Source: Thermotogae bacterium
Lineage (GTDB): Bacteria > Thermotogota > Thermotogae > B3-G13
Length of the DNA: 11,788 bases
Direction: 5' to 3'
Assembly: GCA_015486095.1 (NCBI GenBank)
Contig: WFSK01000143.1
Coordinates: forward strand, 1 to 11,788
Each line of letters begins with the position of its first letter. Position 1 is the stretch's first letter. The translations under genes were made by a program, and so were the position numbers. The notes beneath the pieces are model-generated. The model did no database searches and was not told where the DNA came from. It was given only the letters and a program-made list of their open reading frames with translations. Below are positions 6,806 through 11,788 of this stretch, piece by piece.

Positions 6806-7152
6806 AGCTTATCTATCAATTCACCACATTTTTTACAATACCTAACGTGCTTTTTCTCAGATTCTATATATCTCCTTCCAACCCTGGTAGGTCGATTACA
6901 GTTGGGACATATTACCATAACCTTATCCATTCGAATTGGGGCTTCCCTTTCTATTATTCCACCTTCTTTGAACTGCTGATTCGGTCTTTGATGCTTTTTC
7001 ACATAATTAACATGTTCCACAATGATCTTTCCCGTTTCTGGGAAAACACGTAGTACTTTACCAGTCTTACCCTTATCTTTTCCAGATATGACTTTTACTA
7101 TATCATCTCTCCGAATCCTTAATTTTATTCTCTTTTTCAAACCCGTTTTCAT
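6802..7152 (-). CDS. rplX: 50S ribosomal protein L24, zinc-ribbon form
   Basis: L24 (116 aa) starts 50S assembly by binding the 5' end of 23S rRNA and ends near the tunnel exit. The KOW motif is clear: DIVKVISGKDKGKTGKVLRV (17-36). Then come VNYVKKHQRPNQ and GGIIEREAPI. The C-terminal part has CPNC (82-85) and CKKC (106-109), a four-cysteine zinc-ribbon pattern known in many L24 proteins and lost in others. A basic N-terminal stretch of about 12 residues (MKTGLKKRIKLR) precedes the KOW motif and is longer than in most homologues. Start is ATG at 7152; the GTG at 7164 lies within the Shine-Dalgarno. The TGA overlaps the rplE ATG by 4 bases. Confidence 0.96.
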   Translation of the reverse strand: MKTGLKKRIKLRIRRDDIVKVISGKDKGKTGKVLRVFPETGKIIVEHVNYVKKHQRPNQQFKEGGIIEREAPIRMDKVMVICPNCNRPTRVGRRYIESEKKHVRYCKKCGELIDKL

Positions 7153-7160
7153 GATCCACA

Positions 7161-7167
7161 CCACCTT
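7161..7167 (-). promoter_or_regulatory. Ribosome binding site that sets the rplX start
   Basis: AAGGTGG ends 8 bases before the ATG at 7152. An upstream in-frame GTG (7164) falls inside this site itself, so it cannot be the start. Confidence 0.75.
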
Positions 7168-7174
7168 TTTACAC

Positions 7175-7543
7175 TCACACGACCTCAGGGGCTAAGGAAA
7201 TTATCTTCATGAATCTTCTCTTACGAAGCTCCCTCGCAACCGGTCCAAAAACACGAGTTCCCCGTGGCTCGTTGTTATTATCTATCAAAACTGCAGCATT
7301 GTCATCGAATTTTATAGAGCTCCCATCTTCCCTTCTGATCTCCTTTTTACACCGTACCACAACTGCCCTTACCACATCTCCCTTCTTGACCTCACTGTTG
7401 GGCATCGCCTCTTTGACTGTAGCTATTATGACATCGCCTATGCTTCCATATCTCCTATACGAGCCACCCAGAATCCTTATACACAATATCTTTTTAGCCC
7501 CTGAATTATCAGCTACGTTGAGGATCGTTTCTTGCTGTATCAT
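7175..7543 (-). CDS. rplN: 50S ribosomal protein L14
   Basis: L14 (122 aa) sits at the subunit interface next to L3 and L19, forms intersubunit bridges, and is the docking site of the silencing factor RsfS in many bacteria. It is among the most conserved proteins here: MIQQETILNVADNSGAKK at the start, then GDVIIATVKEA, GDVVRAVVVRCKKEIRREDG, and DNNNEPRGTRVFGPVARELR near the end. Length is exactly the common 122 residues. The ATG overlaps the rpsQ stop by 4 bases. A 22-base gap follows before rplX. Confidence 0.98.
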   Translation of the reverse strand: MIQQETILNVADNSGAKKILCIRILGGSYRRYGSIGDVIIATVKEAMPNSEVKKGDVVRAVVVRCKKEIRREDGSSIKFDDNAAVLIDNNNEPRGTRVFGPVARELRKRRFMKIISLAPEVV

Positions 7544-7836
7544 ACCGCGACTCCTCCATTCTTTTCTTCCTTTAACTGGGTCTTCTTCAAAATTCTCTTA
7601 ACCCTCCATCTCTTCAACTTACTCAGCGGTCGGCATTCTTCGATCTCCACTACGTCTCCAACAGAGCATTCGTTATTTCTATCATCTGCATAGTACTTCT
7701 TACTCTTCTTGATGTATTTCTTAAATATGGGATGTTTTTCTATAGTGTTTACAAGAACAACAACCGTTTTCTCCATTTTATTGCTTATCACTGTTCCTGT
7801 TTTTCTCTTGCGTTTTAAGAGCTCAACCATCTCCAT
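7540..7836 (-). CDS. rpsQ: 30S ribosomal protein S17
   Basis: S17 (98 aa) is a primary binder of the 5' domain of 16S rRNA and acts early in assembly. The OB-fold core shows KRKTGTVISNKMEKTVVVLV (9-28), HPIFKKYIKKSKKYYADD, and the signature EIEECRPLSKLKRWRV. E. coli S17 is 84 aa; the extra length here is a charged C-terminal tail (TQLKEEKNGGVAV), and Thermotoga S17 also has a tail, as I remember it. ATG at 7836 lies 6 bases after AAAGGAG. Its TGA overlaps the ATG of rplN (ATGA), and the tail codons supply the GGAGGAG ribosome site of rplN. Confidence 0.96.
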   Translation of the reverse strand: MEMVELLKRKRKTGTVISNKMEKTVVVLVNTIEKHPIFKKYIKKSKKYYADDRNNECSVGDVVEIEECRPLSKLKRWRVKRILKKTQLKEEKNGGVAV

Positions 7837-7853
7837 TACATTCTCCTTTCCGT

Positions 7854-8051
7854 CTATCTTATATTCAATTCTCTTTCTCTGAGAATAGTCTTTATCTTTG
7901 CTATATCTCGCTTTGTTTCACGTATCTTGGATGTGTTATCTAACTGGTTTGTGGCGAGTTGCATCCTCAAATTGAAAAGCCTTCTCTTGTTTTCGCTTAA
8001 AAGCTCATTGAGCTCCTGAATCGTTAGACTCCTGAGATCAGAGGTTTTCAT
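7854..8051 (-). CDS. rpmC: 50S ribosomal protein L29
   Basis: L29 (65 aa) is a small two-helix protein beside L23 at the exit of the peptide tunnel. The sequence shows the usual helix-turn-helix: KTSDLRSLTIQELNELLSEN, then KRRLFNLRMQLATNQLDNTS and KIRETKRDIAKIKTILRERE. The motif LFNLRMQLATNQLDN is the family signature. Length is standard. It starts with ATG overlapping the L16 stop by 4 bases, and is followed by a 17-base gap containing AAAGGAG for rpsQ. Confidence 0.96.
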   Translation of the reverse strand: MKTSDLRSLTIQELNELLSENKRRLFNLRMQLATNQLDNTSKIRETKRDIAKIKTILRERELNIR

Positions 8052-8476
8052 CCTACCTCACCTCCAAATACCTTCCTCTCAACGATACGTGTTTTTATAG
8101 GCAGTTTGGAAGAAGCAAGGGTTAGTGCCCGCACCGCCAAATCCTTAGAGATACCCCCAACTTCTACCAATACTTTACCAGGCTTAACGACTGCAACCCA
8201 TTTTTCTGGTGCTCCTTTTCCCTTTCCCATCCTCGTTTCGGGAGGACGAGAAGTTACAGGCTTATCAGGAAATATTCTTATCCATATCTTTCCGTTTCTC
8301 TTAAGCTCTCGAGTCAGGGCAATACGCACAGCTTCTATCTGTCTGTTCGTTATCCAATGGGGTTCCAATGCCTTTAATCCCCATTCTCCAAAATTGACTT
8401 CCGTTCCTCCTTTAGCCTTACCTCTCATGCGCCCTCTCTGTTGCTTCCTAAACTTGACCCTCTTAGGTATCAACAT
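8048..8476 (-). CDS. rplP: 50S ribosomal protein L16
   Basis: L16 (142 aa) helps position A-site tRNA and sits near the 5S rRNA and peptidyl-transferase centre. Typical features are MLIPKRVKFRKQQRGRMRGK (1-20), the GTEVNFGEWGLKALEPHWIT stretch (24-43), and TRMGKGKGAPEKWVAVV (81-97), whose Arg82 corresponds to the Arg81 hydroxylated in E. coli. Length matches the family. Start is ATG at 8476, 9 bases after AGGAGG. Its final TGA overlaps the ATG of rpmC as ATGA, so L16 and L29 translation is probably coupled; the rpmC Shine-Dalgarno (GGAGGTGA) is formed by the last L16 codons. Confidence 0.97.
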   Translation of the reverse strand: MLIPKRVKFRKQQRGRMRGKAKGGTEVNFGEWGLKALEPHWITNRQIEAVRIALTRELKRNGKIWIRIFPDKPVTSRPPETRMGKGKGAPEKWVAVVKPGKVLVEVGGISKDLAVRALTLASSKLPIKTRIVERKVFGGEVG

Positions 8477-8489
8477 CTAAGATCCCCTC

Positions 8490-9149
8490 CTAACTATTCT
8501 TCTTCCCTGTAGAGGCGGCTTGTTGAACTCCCTTGTTTCTACAGATCCAGACTTTGACTCCAAGCTGCCCATATTTTGTCATTGCAAGAGTAAACCCATA
8601 ATCTATATCTGCTCTTAAAGTGTGAAGAGGAACTCTTCCCTCTCTATACCATACTGTTCGAGCTATTTCTGCTCCATTCAATCTACCTGAGATAGCGATC
8701 TTCACACCTTCTGCTCCTCTACTCAATGAACGGCTTATCGCTCTCTTCATGGCATGTTTATAAGAGACTCTCCGCTCGATCTGGTATGCGATGTTCTCTG
8801 CAACCAACTGTGCCTCGAGTTCTGGATTCTTCACCTCTTCGATGTTCAAATCCACATTCTTTCCCGTCATATTCATGATCCTATCACGTAATTCTTTGAT
8901 CTCTGCACCTCTTTTTCCTATCAATATACCGGGTCTTGCAGATCTGATCACGACTTGCATCACGTTCTTCGCTGGTCTTTCAATGTACACCTCTGCTATA
9001 CCTGCTGCTCCATAACTATCCTTTATGAGCTTTCTGATCTGTTCATCTTCTATTAAGAACTGTGAATAATCCTTCTCGTTGAACCACTTCGCTTGCCAAT
9101 CTCTTGAAATACCGAGTCTAAAACTTATTGGATTTACCTTTTGCCCCAC
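8490..9149 (-). CDS. rpsC: 30S ribosomal protein S3
   Basis: S3 (219 aa) lines the mRNA entry channel with S4 and S5 and takes part in mRNA unwinding. It opens with MGQKVNPISFRLGI, has a type II KH domain whose GKRG loop is at 78-81 within RPGILIGKRGAEIKEL, and a C-terminal domain with RGAEGVKIAISGRLNGAEIA and REGRVPLHTLRADIDYG, all diagnostic. Start codon is GTG at 9149, preceded by GAGGTGA at proper spacing within the end of rplV. The C-terminal tail ends in a short basic GKKNS. The stop TAG overlaps the TTAGGAGGGG Shine-Dalgarno of rplP. Confidence 0.97.
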   Translation of the reverse strand: MGQKVNPISFRLGISRDWQAKWFNEKDYSQFLIEDEQIRKLIKDSYGAAGIAEVYIERPAKNVMQVVIRSARPGILIGKRGAEIKELRDRIMNMTGKNVDLNIEEVKNPELEAQLVAENIAYQIERRVSYKHAMKRAISRSLSRGAEGVKIAISGRLNGAEIARTVWYREGRVPLHTLRADIDYGFTLAMTKYGQLGVKVWICRNKGVQQAASTGKKNS

Positions 9150-9152
9150 TGC

Positions 9153-9596
9153 TTACTTCACCTCTTTCCGATTCTGTTCCATTTCGCGACTCCTATCCGT
9201 TACTTCAATAGTTATGTGACAGAACCTCACCAGCCTTATGGCCGCTCTTCCCATGGATTTCGGTTCGAGTCTCTTGTATCTCGGACCATCGTTAACATAA
9301 CATTCACTTATGTAAAGGGAATCTGTATCCAGATCAAAATTATTTTGGGCGTTTGCTATTGCAGACTTCAACAACTTTTTCACGTATCTTGCCGCCTTAT
9401 TTGGGGTAAAAGTCAACGTTGCAAGAGCCGAATTGACATCCATCCCACGTATGGAATTCACAACAGGCCTTGCCTTCATAGGTGACAAGCGAAGATATCT
9501 TGCCGTGGCAGTAGCCGATACAATCGGAACATTTTTCAATTCTTCCTTTACCTGTTTTATCTTCACAGATCGTTTTGTCCTTTTCACCGTTTCCAT
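9153..9596 (-). CDS. rplV: 50S ribosomal protein L22
   Basis: L22 (147 aa) contacts all 23S domains and sends a beta-hairpin into the exit tunnel opposite L4. The core runs from about residue 27 (SATATARYLRLSPMKARPVV), through KAARYVKKLLKSAIANAQNN, to the hairpin at about 108-130. E. coli L22 is 110 aa; here a basic N-terminal extension of roughly 25 residues and a charged C-terminal tail add length, as I recall also for Thermotoga. The hairpin has SMGRAA at its tip and RFCHI where most bacteria have (K)RTSHI. Start chosen is the second of two consecutive ATGs (9596), with Shine-Dalgarno spacing 7; using 9599 adds one Met. rpsC begins 3 bases after the TAA stop. Confidence 0.96.
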   Translation of the reverse strand: METVKRTKRSVKIKQVKEELKNVPIVSATATARYLRLSPMKARPVVNSIRGMDVNSALATLTFTPNKAARYVKKLLKSAIANAQNNFDLDTDSLYISECYVNDGPRYKRLEPKSMGRAAIRLVRFCHITIEVTDRSREMEQNRKEVK

Positions 9597-9603
9597 CATT
9601 CCG

Positions 9604-9609
9604 CCTCCT
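9604..9609 (-). promoter_or_regulatory. Ribosome binding site for rplV, choosing between two adjacent ATGs
   Basis: AGGAGG starts just inside the rpsS stop codon region. It lies 4 bases from the ATG at 9599 and 7 bases from the ATG at 9596. The second is better spaced, though both codons are consecutive and either could be used. Confidence 0.6.
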
Positions 9610-9900
9610 CTATTTCTTCCTCACTTCGCCTCTAGCAGCTTTTTTATCAGAATGTCCTCCAAATCTTCGAGTAGGTACAAATTCTCCAAGCCTATGTCCT
9701 ACCATATTCTCCGTTATATAAACAGGAACATGCTTCATTCCGTTATGAATTGCTATCGTATAACCTACCATATCAGGGACTATCATGGAGGCTCTATTCC
9801 ATGTTTTGATGATCCTTTTCTTACCCTCTGCTTTCATTTCCTCTATTTTTTTGAGTAATTTCTCATCATAATAAGGCCCTTTTCTAAGGGATCTTGACAT
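9610..9900 (-). CDS. rpsS: 30S ribosomal protein S19
   Basis: S19 (96 aa) lies in the head of the small subunit, pairs with S13, and contacts the large subunit and the A-site region. The N-terminus MSRSLRKGPYYDEKL and the C-terminal signature GHRLGEFVPTRRFGGH (68-83) are typical, and length is normal (about 92-96 aa). The start at 9900 is fixed by family alignment and by the AGGAGG 7 bases upstream. The TAG stop is immediately followed by, and overlaps, the Shine-Dalgarno of rplV, so the end of this gene and the start of the next share bases. Confidence 0.97.
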   Translation of the reverse strand: MSRSLRKGPYYDEKLLKKIEEMKAEGKKRIIKTWNRASMIVPDMVGYTIAIHNGMKHVPVYITENMVGHRLGEFVPTRRFGGHSDKKAARGEVRKK

Positions 9901-9907
9901 CGATATG

Positions 9908-9913
9908 CCTCCT
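9908..9913 (-). promoter_or_regulatory. Ribosome binding site for rpsS
   Basis: AGGAGG (within AAAGGAGG) lies 7 bases before the ATG at 9900. It rules out an upstream in-frame ATG at 9939, which would add 13 unrelated residues. Confidence 0.85.
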
Positions 9914-9948
9914 TTCGAATTCAACGAACAGTAATTCAAGATAACTCA

Positions 9949-10776
9949 TCATTTAACTCGCCTTCTCACGATATATTTATCCGACGGCTTCTTTGCTTTC
10001 CTGGTTTTATAACCCTTAGCAGGAGTTCCCCAGGGACTCTGAGGGTGATTACCTCCCTTCGACCTTCCTTCTCCGCCACCGTGGGGATGATCAACAGGAT
10101 TCATCGTCATACCTCTTACCTTTGGTCTTCTACCCAGCCATCTCGTTCTACCAGCCTTTCCATAATTCTCGTTGGAATGATCCTCATTGCCGAGCTGTCC
10201 TATAGTAGCCATACAGGTCTTAAGAACTAACCTCAACTCAGAAGAAGGTAATCTCAATAGAACATATTTTCCTTCTTTTGCCATTATTTGAGCACCAAGG
10301 CCAGCACTTCTTACGAGTTGCCCACCCTTACCAGGCTTCAACTCAATGTTGTGCACAAAGGTACCAACGGGAATATTTTCCAGAGGCAAAGCATTCCCTA
10401 CTTTGATCTCTGCAGTAGGACCGGACATGAGGATTCCTCCCACAGATAGGCCCTTAGGCGATAGGATATATCTCTTTTCTCCATCGGCATATGAGAGCAA
10501 GGCTATCCTTGCCGAACGATTGGGATCGTATTCTATCCCAATCACCTTTGCGGGGACTCCCCATTTATCACGCTTGAAATCTATTATTCTATACATTCTC
10601 TTATGACCACCACCCCTATGACGAATGGTGATCCTTCCATACGAGTTTCTGCCACCTTTCTTTTTCAACGGTACCAGAAGAGAATGTTCCGGCTCCTTCT
10701 TCGTGATCTCAGTAAAATCAGATATCTGCATAAAGCGTCTATTTGGTGTTACAGGTTTAAATTTTTTTAATCCCAC
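9949..10776 (-). CDS. rplB: 50S ribosomal protein L2
   Basis: L2 (275 aa from the GTG start) is a core 23S rRNA-binding protein needed for subunit joining and peptidyl-transferase activity. Marks: N-terminal KKFKPVTPNRRF (4-15), an OB-like domain with GGRNSYGRITIRHRGGGHKR (41-60), an SH3-like domain with PVGTFVHNIE (136-145), and the C-terminal signature MNPVDHPHGGGEGR (225-238), which includes the His equivalent to the one implicated in activity in E. coli L2. The start is GTG at 10776, not the in-frame ATG at 10785, because that ATG lies one base from the AGGAGG. The ATG would add three residues. Stop is TGA at 9949. The 48-base gap to rpsS is the longest in the window. Confidence 0.97.
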   Translation of the reverse strand: MGLKKFKPVTPNRRFMQISDFTEITKKEPEHSLLVPLKKKGGRNSYGRITIRHRGGGHKRMYRIIDFKRDKWGVPAKVIGIEYDPNRSARIALLSYADGEKRYILSPKGLSVGGILMSGPTAEIKVGNALPLENIPVGTFVHNIELKPGKGGQLVRSAGLGAQIMAKEGKYVLLRLPSSELRLVLKTCMATIGQLGNEDHSNENYGKAGRTRWLGRRPKVRGMTMNPVDHPHGGGEGRSKGGNHPQSPWGTPAKGYKTRKAKKPSDKYIVRRRVK

Positions 10777-10786
10777 GATCTGCATA

Positions 10787-10792
10787 CCTCCT
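10787..10792 (-). promoter_or_regulatory. Ribosome binding site that sets the rplB start at GTG
   Basis: AGGAGG ends just one base before an in-frame ATG (10785), which is too close for initiation, but 10 bases before an in-frame GTG (10776). The GTG gives a protein beginning MGLKKFKPVTP, like other L2 proteins. Confidence 0.8.
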
Positions 10793-10799
10793 CATTTGA

Positions 10800-11099
10800 T
10801 CAATAGATCAATCCTTCAAAGCCTTCGATCTTTTGACCCGGCTTGAGTTTGACTATCGCTTTCTTCCATGAACGTGTCTTTCCAACATACCTTCCAAGGC
10901 TTCTCGGACGAGGCTTGAAATTCACGATATTCACCTTTTCCACCTTTACATTGAACAATTCTTCAACGGCAGACTTTATCTTAGATTTGGATGCCCTTTT
11001 ATCTACCTCGAATGTATACCAACCCTTACTCATTATCTGAACAGACTTCTCAGTTACTATCGGCCTTATAACCACATCCTCTGGTAGGTACTTATCCAT
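10800..11099 (-). CDS. rplW: 50S ribosomal protein L23
   Basis: L23 (99 aa) sits at the mouth of the peptide exit tunnel, where trigger factor and the signal recognition particle dock. Visible marks are the N-terminal VIRPIVTEKS (10-19), the helix KSKIKSAVEELFNVKVEKVN (39-58) and the basic extended loop RPRSLGRYVGKTRSWKKA (64-81). Length is normal for bacteria (95-100 aa). The ATG start overlaps the rplD end by 8 bases and is served by an AGGAGG inside rplD. A 23-base gap follows before rplB, provided rplB starts at its GTG. Nothing looks truncated. Confidence 0.97.
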   Translation of the reverse strand: MDKYLPEDVVIRPIVTEKSVQIMSKGWYTFEVDKRASKSKIKSAVEELFNVKVEKVNIVNFKPRPRSLGRYVGKTRSWKKAIVKLKPGQKIEGFEGLIY

Positions 11100-11778
11100 T
11101 CTTCAATACCTCCTCTAATTTTCCTATCATCTCTTTTGTCATCATGAGTTTCTCATACTTCAACATATCATAACAATTCAACCCATCGATCCTTGTGTAT
11201 TTCTTACTCCTATCCTTTCCATTATTAGGATTATCAGCTATTATGACTTTGACATTTTCTACGTTTCTCGAAGCAAGCTTTAGCTTCTTAGCATCCTCAT
11301 CTTTATGAGGTAATACGATCAAAAGACTCGTTTTTATAGATAGATTCGATAGGATCTCCTTAAACGATTTCGTCCTATGATCTTTAATCCTGAACTCATC
11401 TAAAATTATCATATTTCTCTCTTTGAATTTATCGCTGAGAACGGATCTGATCGCCAAGCATTTCATCTTTTTAGTCAAACTACGATAGAATTTCCGTGGC
11501 TTTGGTCCAAATATGATAGCCCCATGTCGCCACAGAGGTGAACGCCCAGAGCCTGCTCTTGCCCTTCCCGTACCCTTTTGTCTCCAGGGTTTCCTTCCAC
11601 CACCTTTTATAGTAGAACGATTCTTAGTCGAGGCAGTTCCCATTCTTCTATTCATCAATTGCATATCGACATAACGGAAAACAACATCCTTATTAGGTTC
11701 TATACCAAAAATATATTCATCCAGTGGAATTGTCCCAACCTTTTCACCGTTCGTGTTCAGGACTTCTGCTTCAAGCAT
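11092..11778 (-). CDS. rplD: 50S ribosomal protein L4
   Basis: L4 (228 aa) binds domain I of 23S rRNA; its long loop forms part of the constriction of the peptide exit tunnel. The loop is visible at about residues 42-100, with GGGRKPWRQKGTGRAR (59-74) and WRHGAIIFGPKPR (83-95). The globular part carries the IIADNPNN and DGLNCYDMLKYEKL segments near the C-terminus. The His in WRHG, where many bacteria have Gly, matches my memory of Thermotoga L4. Start is ATG at 11778. The stop codon lies inside rplW (8-base overlap), so the two are probably translationally coupled. In E. coli L4 represses its own operon through the leader before rpsJ; that leader would be outside this window, so regulation here cannot be judged. 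Confidence 0.97.
   Translation of the reverse strand: MLEAEVLNTNGEKVGTIPLDEYIFGIEPNKDVVFRYVDMQLMNRRMGTASTKNRSTIKGGGRKPWRQKGTGRARAGSGRSPLWRHGAIIFGPKPRKFYRSLTKKMKCLAIRSVLSDKFKERNMIILDEFRIKDHRTKSFKEILSNLSIKTSLLIVLPHKDEDAKKLKLASRNVENVKVIIADNPNNGKDRSKKYTRIDGLNCYDMLKYEKLMMTKEMIGKLEEVLKNG
11109..11114 (-). promoter_or_regulatory. Strong ribosome binding site for rplW inside rplD
   Basis: A full AGGAGG followed by T lies 9 bases before the rplW ATG, within the last codons of rplD. It supports the rplW start even though that start overlaps rplD by 8 bases. Confidence 0.85.
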
Positions 11779-11779
11779 T

Positions 11780-11788
11780 TCACTTTCC
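11780..11788 (-). CDS. rplC: Possible last codons of rplC (ribosomal protein L3), cut by window edge
   Basis: The nine bases before rplD read GGA AAG TGA on the minus strand, that is Gly-Lys-stop, ending two... one base before the rplD start codon. In this operon type rplC lies directly upstream of rplD, and a basic L3 tail would fit. Nine bases cannot identify a gene, so the call rests on expected gene order only. Confidence 0.3.
   Translation of the reverse strand, partial: GK

Noticed and set aside
6812..6824. Small inverted repeat ATAG...CTAT near the rplX-rplE junction as a regulatory hairpin
   Set aside because: Only about 4 base pairs, AT-rich, and no match to a known S8-binding core; too weak to call.
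9433..9858. Plus-strand open frame opposite rplV and rpsS
   Set aside because: Antisense shadow with no plausible ribosome site or family features.
9901..9939. 13-codon extension of rpsS upstream of the Shine-Dalgarno
   Set aside because: It would place the AGGAGG inside the gene and precede the standard S19 start MSRSLRKGP.
1..11788. Any novel defence, mobile or regulatory system hidden in the window
   Set aside because: Every stretch is accounted for by conserved translation and secretion genes; no spare coding space, repeats array, RNA gene or integration sign was found.

Overview
The window is one uninterrupted run of 25 genes, all on the minus strand: the middle and downstream parts of the bacterial S10, spc and alpha ribosomal-protein operons. 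Read in the direction of transcription (from base 11788 down to base 1) the order is rplD, rplW, rplB, rpsS, rplV, rpsC, rplP, rpmC, rpsQ, rplN, rplX, rplE, rpsZ, rpsH, rplF, rplR, rpsE, rpmD, rplO, secY, adk, map, infA, rpmJ and a truncated rpsM. A possible last few bases of rplC sit at the right edge. No gap between genes exceeds 48 bases. I see no tRNA, mobile element, CRISPR array, convincing internal promoter or terminator.

Organism: a bacterium, most likely a thermophilic or deep-branching member of the Thermotogota. This is an inference from remembered Thermotoga proteins: SecY begins MWK..., L4 has the WRHG...GPKPR loop and IIADNPNN segment, L2 begins MGLKKFKPVTP, S14 is the short zinc type, and S17 and L5 look close. 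The gene order also fits that group, though Firmicutes share much of it. Frequent AGA/AGG arginine and ATA isoleucine codons fit a thermophile. A ribosomal-protein tree would settle this.

Layout: bases 11788-7175 hold the S10-operon part (exit-tunnel proteins L4, L22, L23 and L29, peptidyl-transferase protein L2, head proteins S19 and S3, then L16, S17 and L14). Bases 7152-3452 hold the spc part (L24, 5S-binding L5 and L18, S14, S8, L6, S5, L30, L15). Bases 3451-491 hold secY, adenylate kinase, methionine aminopeptidase and IF1. Bases 482-1 hold L36 and the start of S13. The cluster joins making ribosomes with membrane insertion (SecY), N-terminal Met removal (Map), adenylate balance (Adk) and initiation (IF1). 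Most genes have strong AGGAGG-type ribosome binding sites; several overlap by 1, 4 or 8 bases, which suggests translational coupling.

I did not find an undescribed system. The points worth a second look are small: start codons decided by Shine-Dalgarno spacing (rplB GTG, rplX, rpsE, rplV), a five-codon mini-ORF overlapping the infA start, an rplE start without a clear Shine-Dalgarno, an unusual L22 tunnel hairpin with a basic N-terminal extension, and four zinc-type proteins in one cluster.
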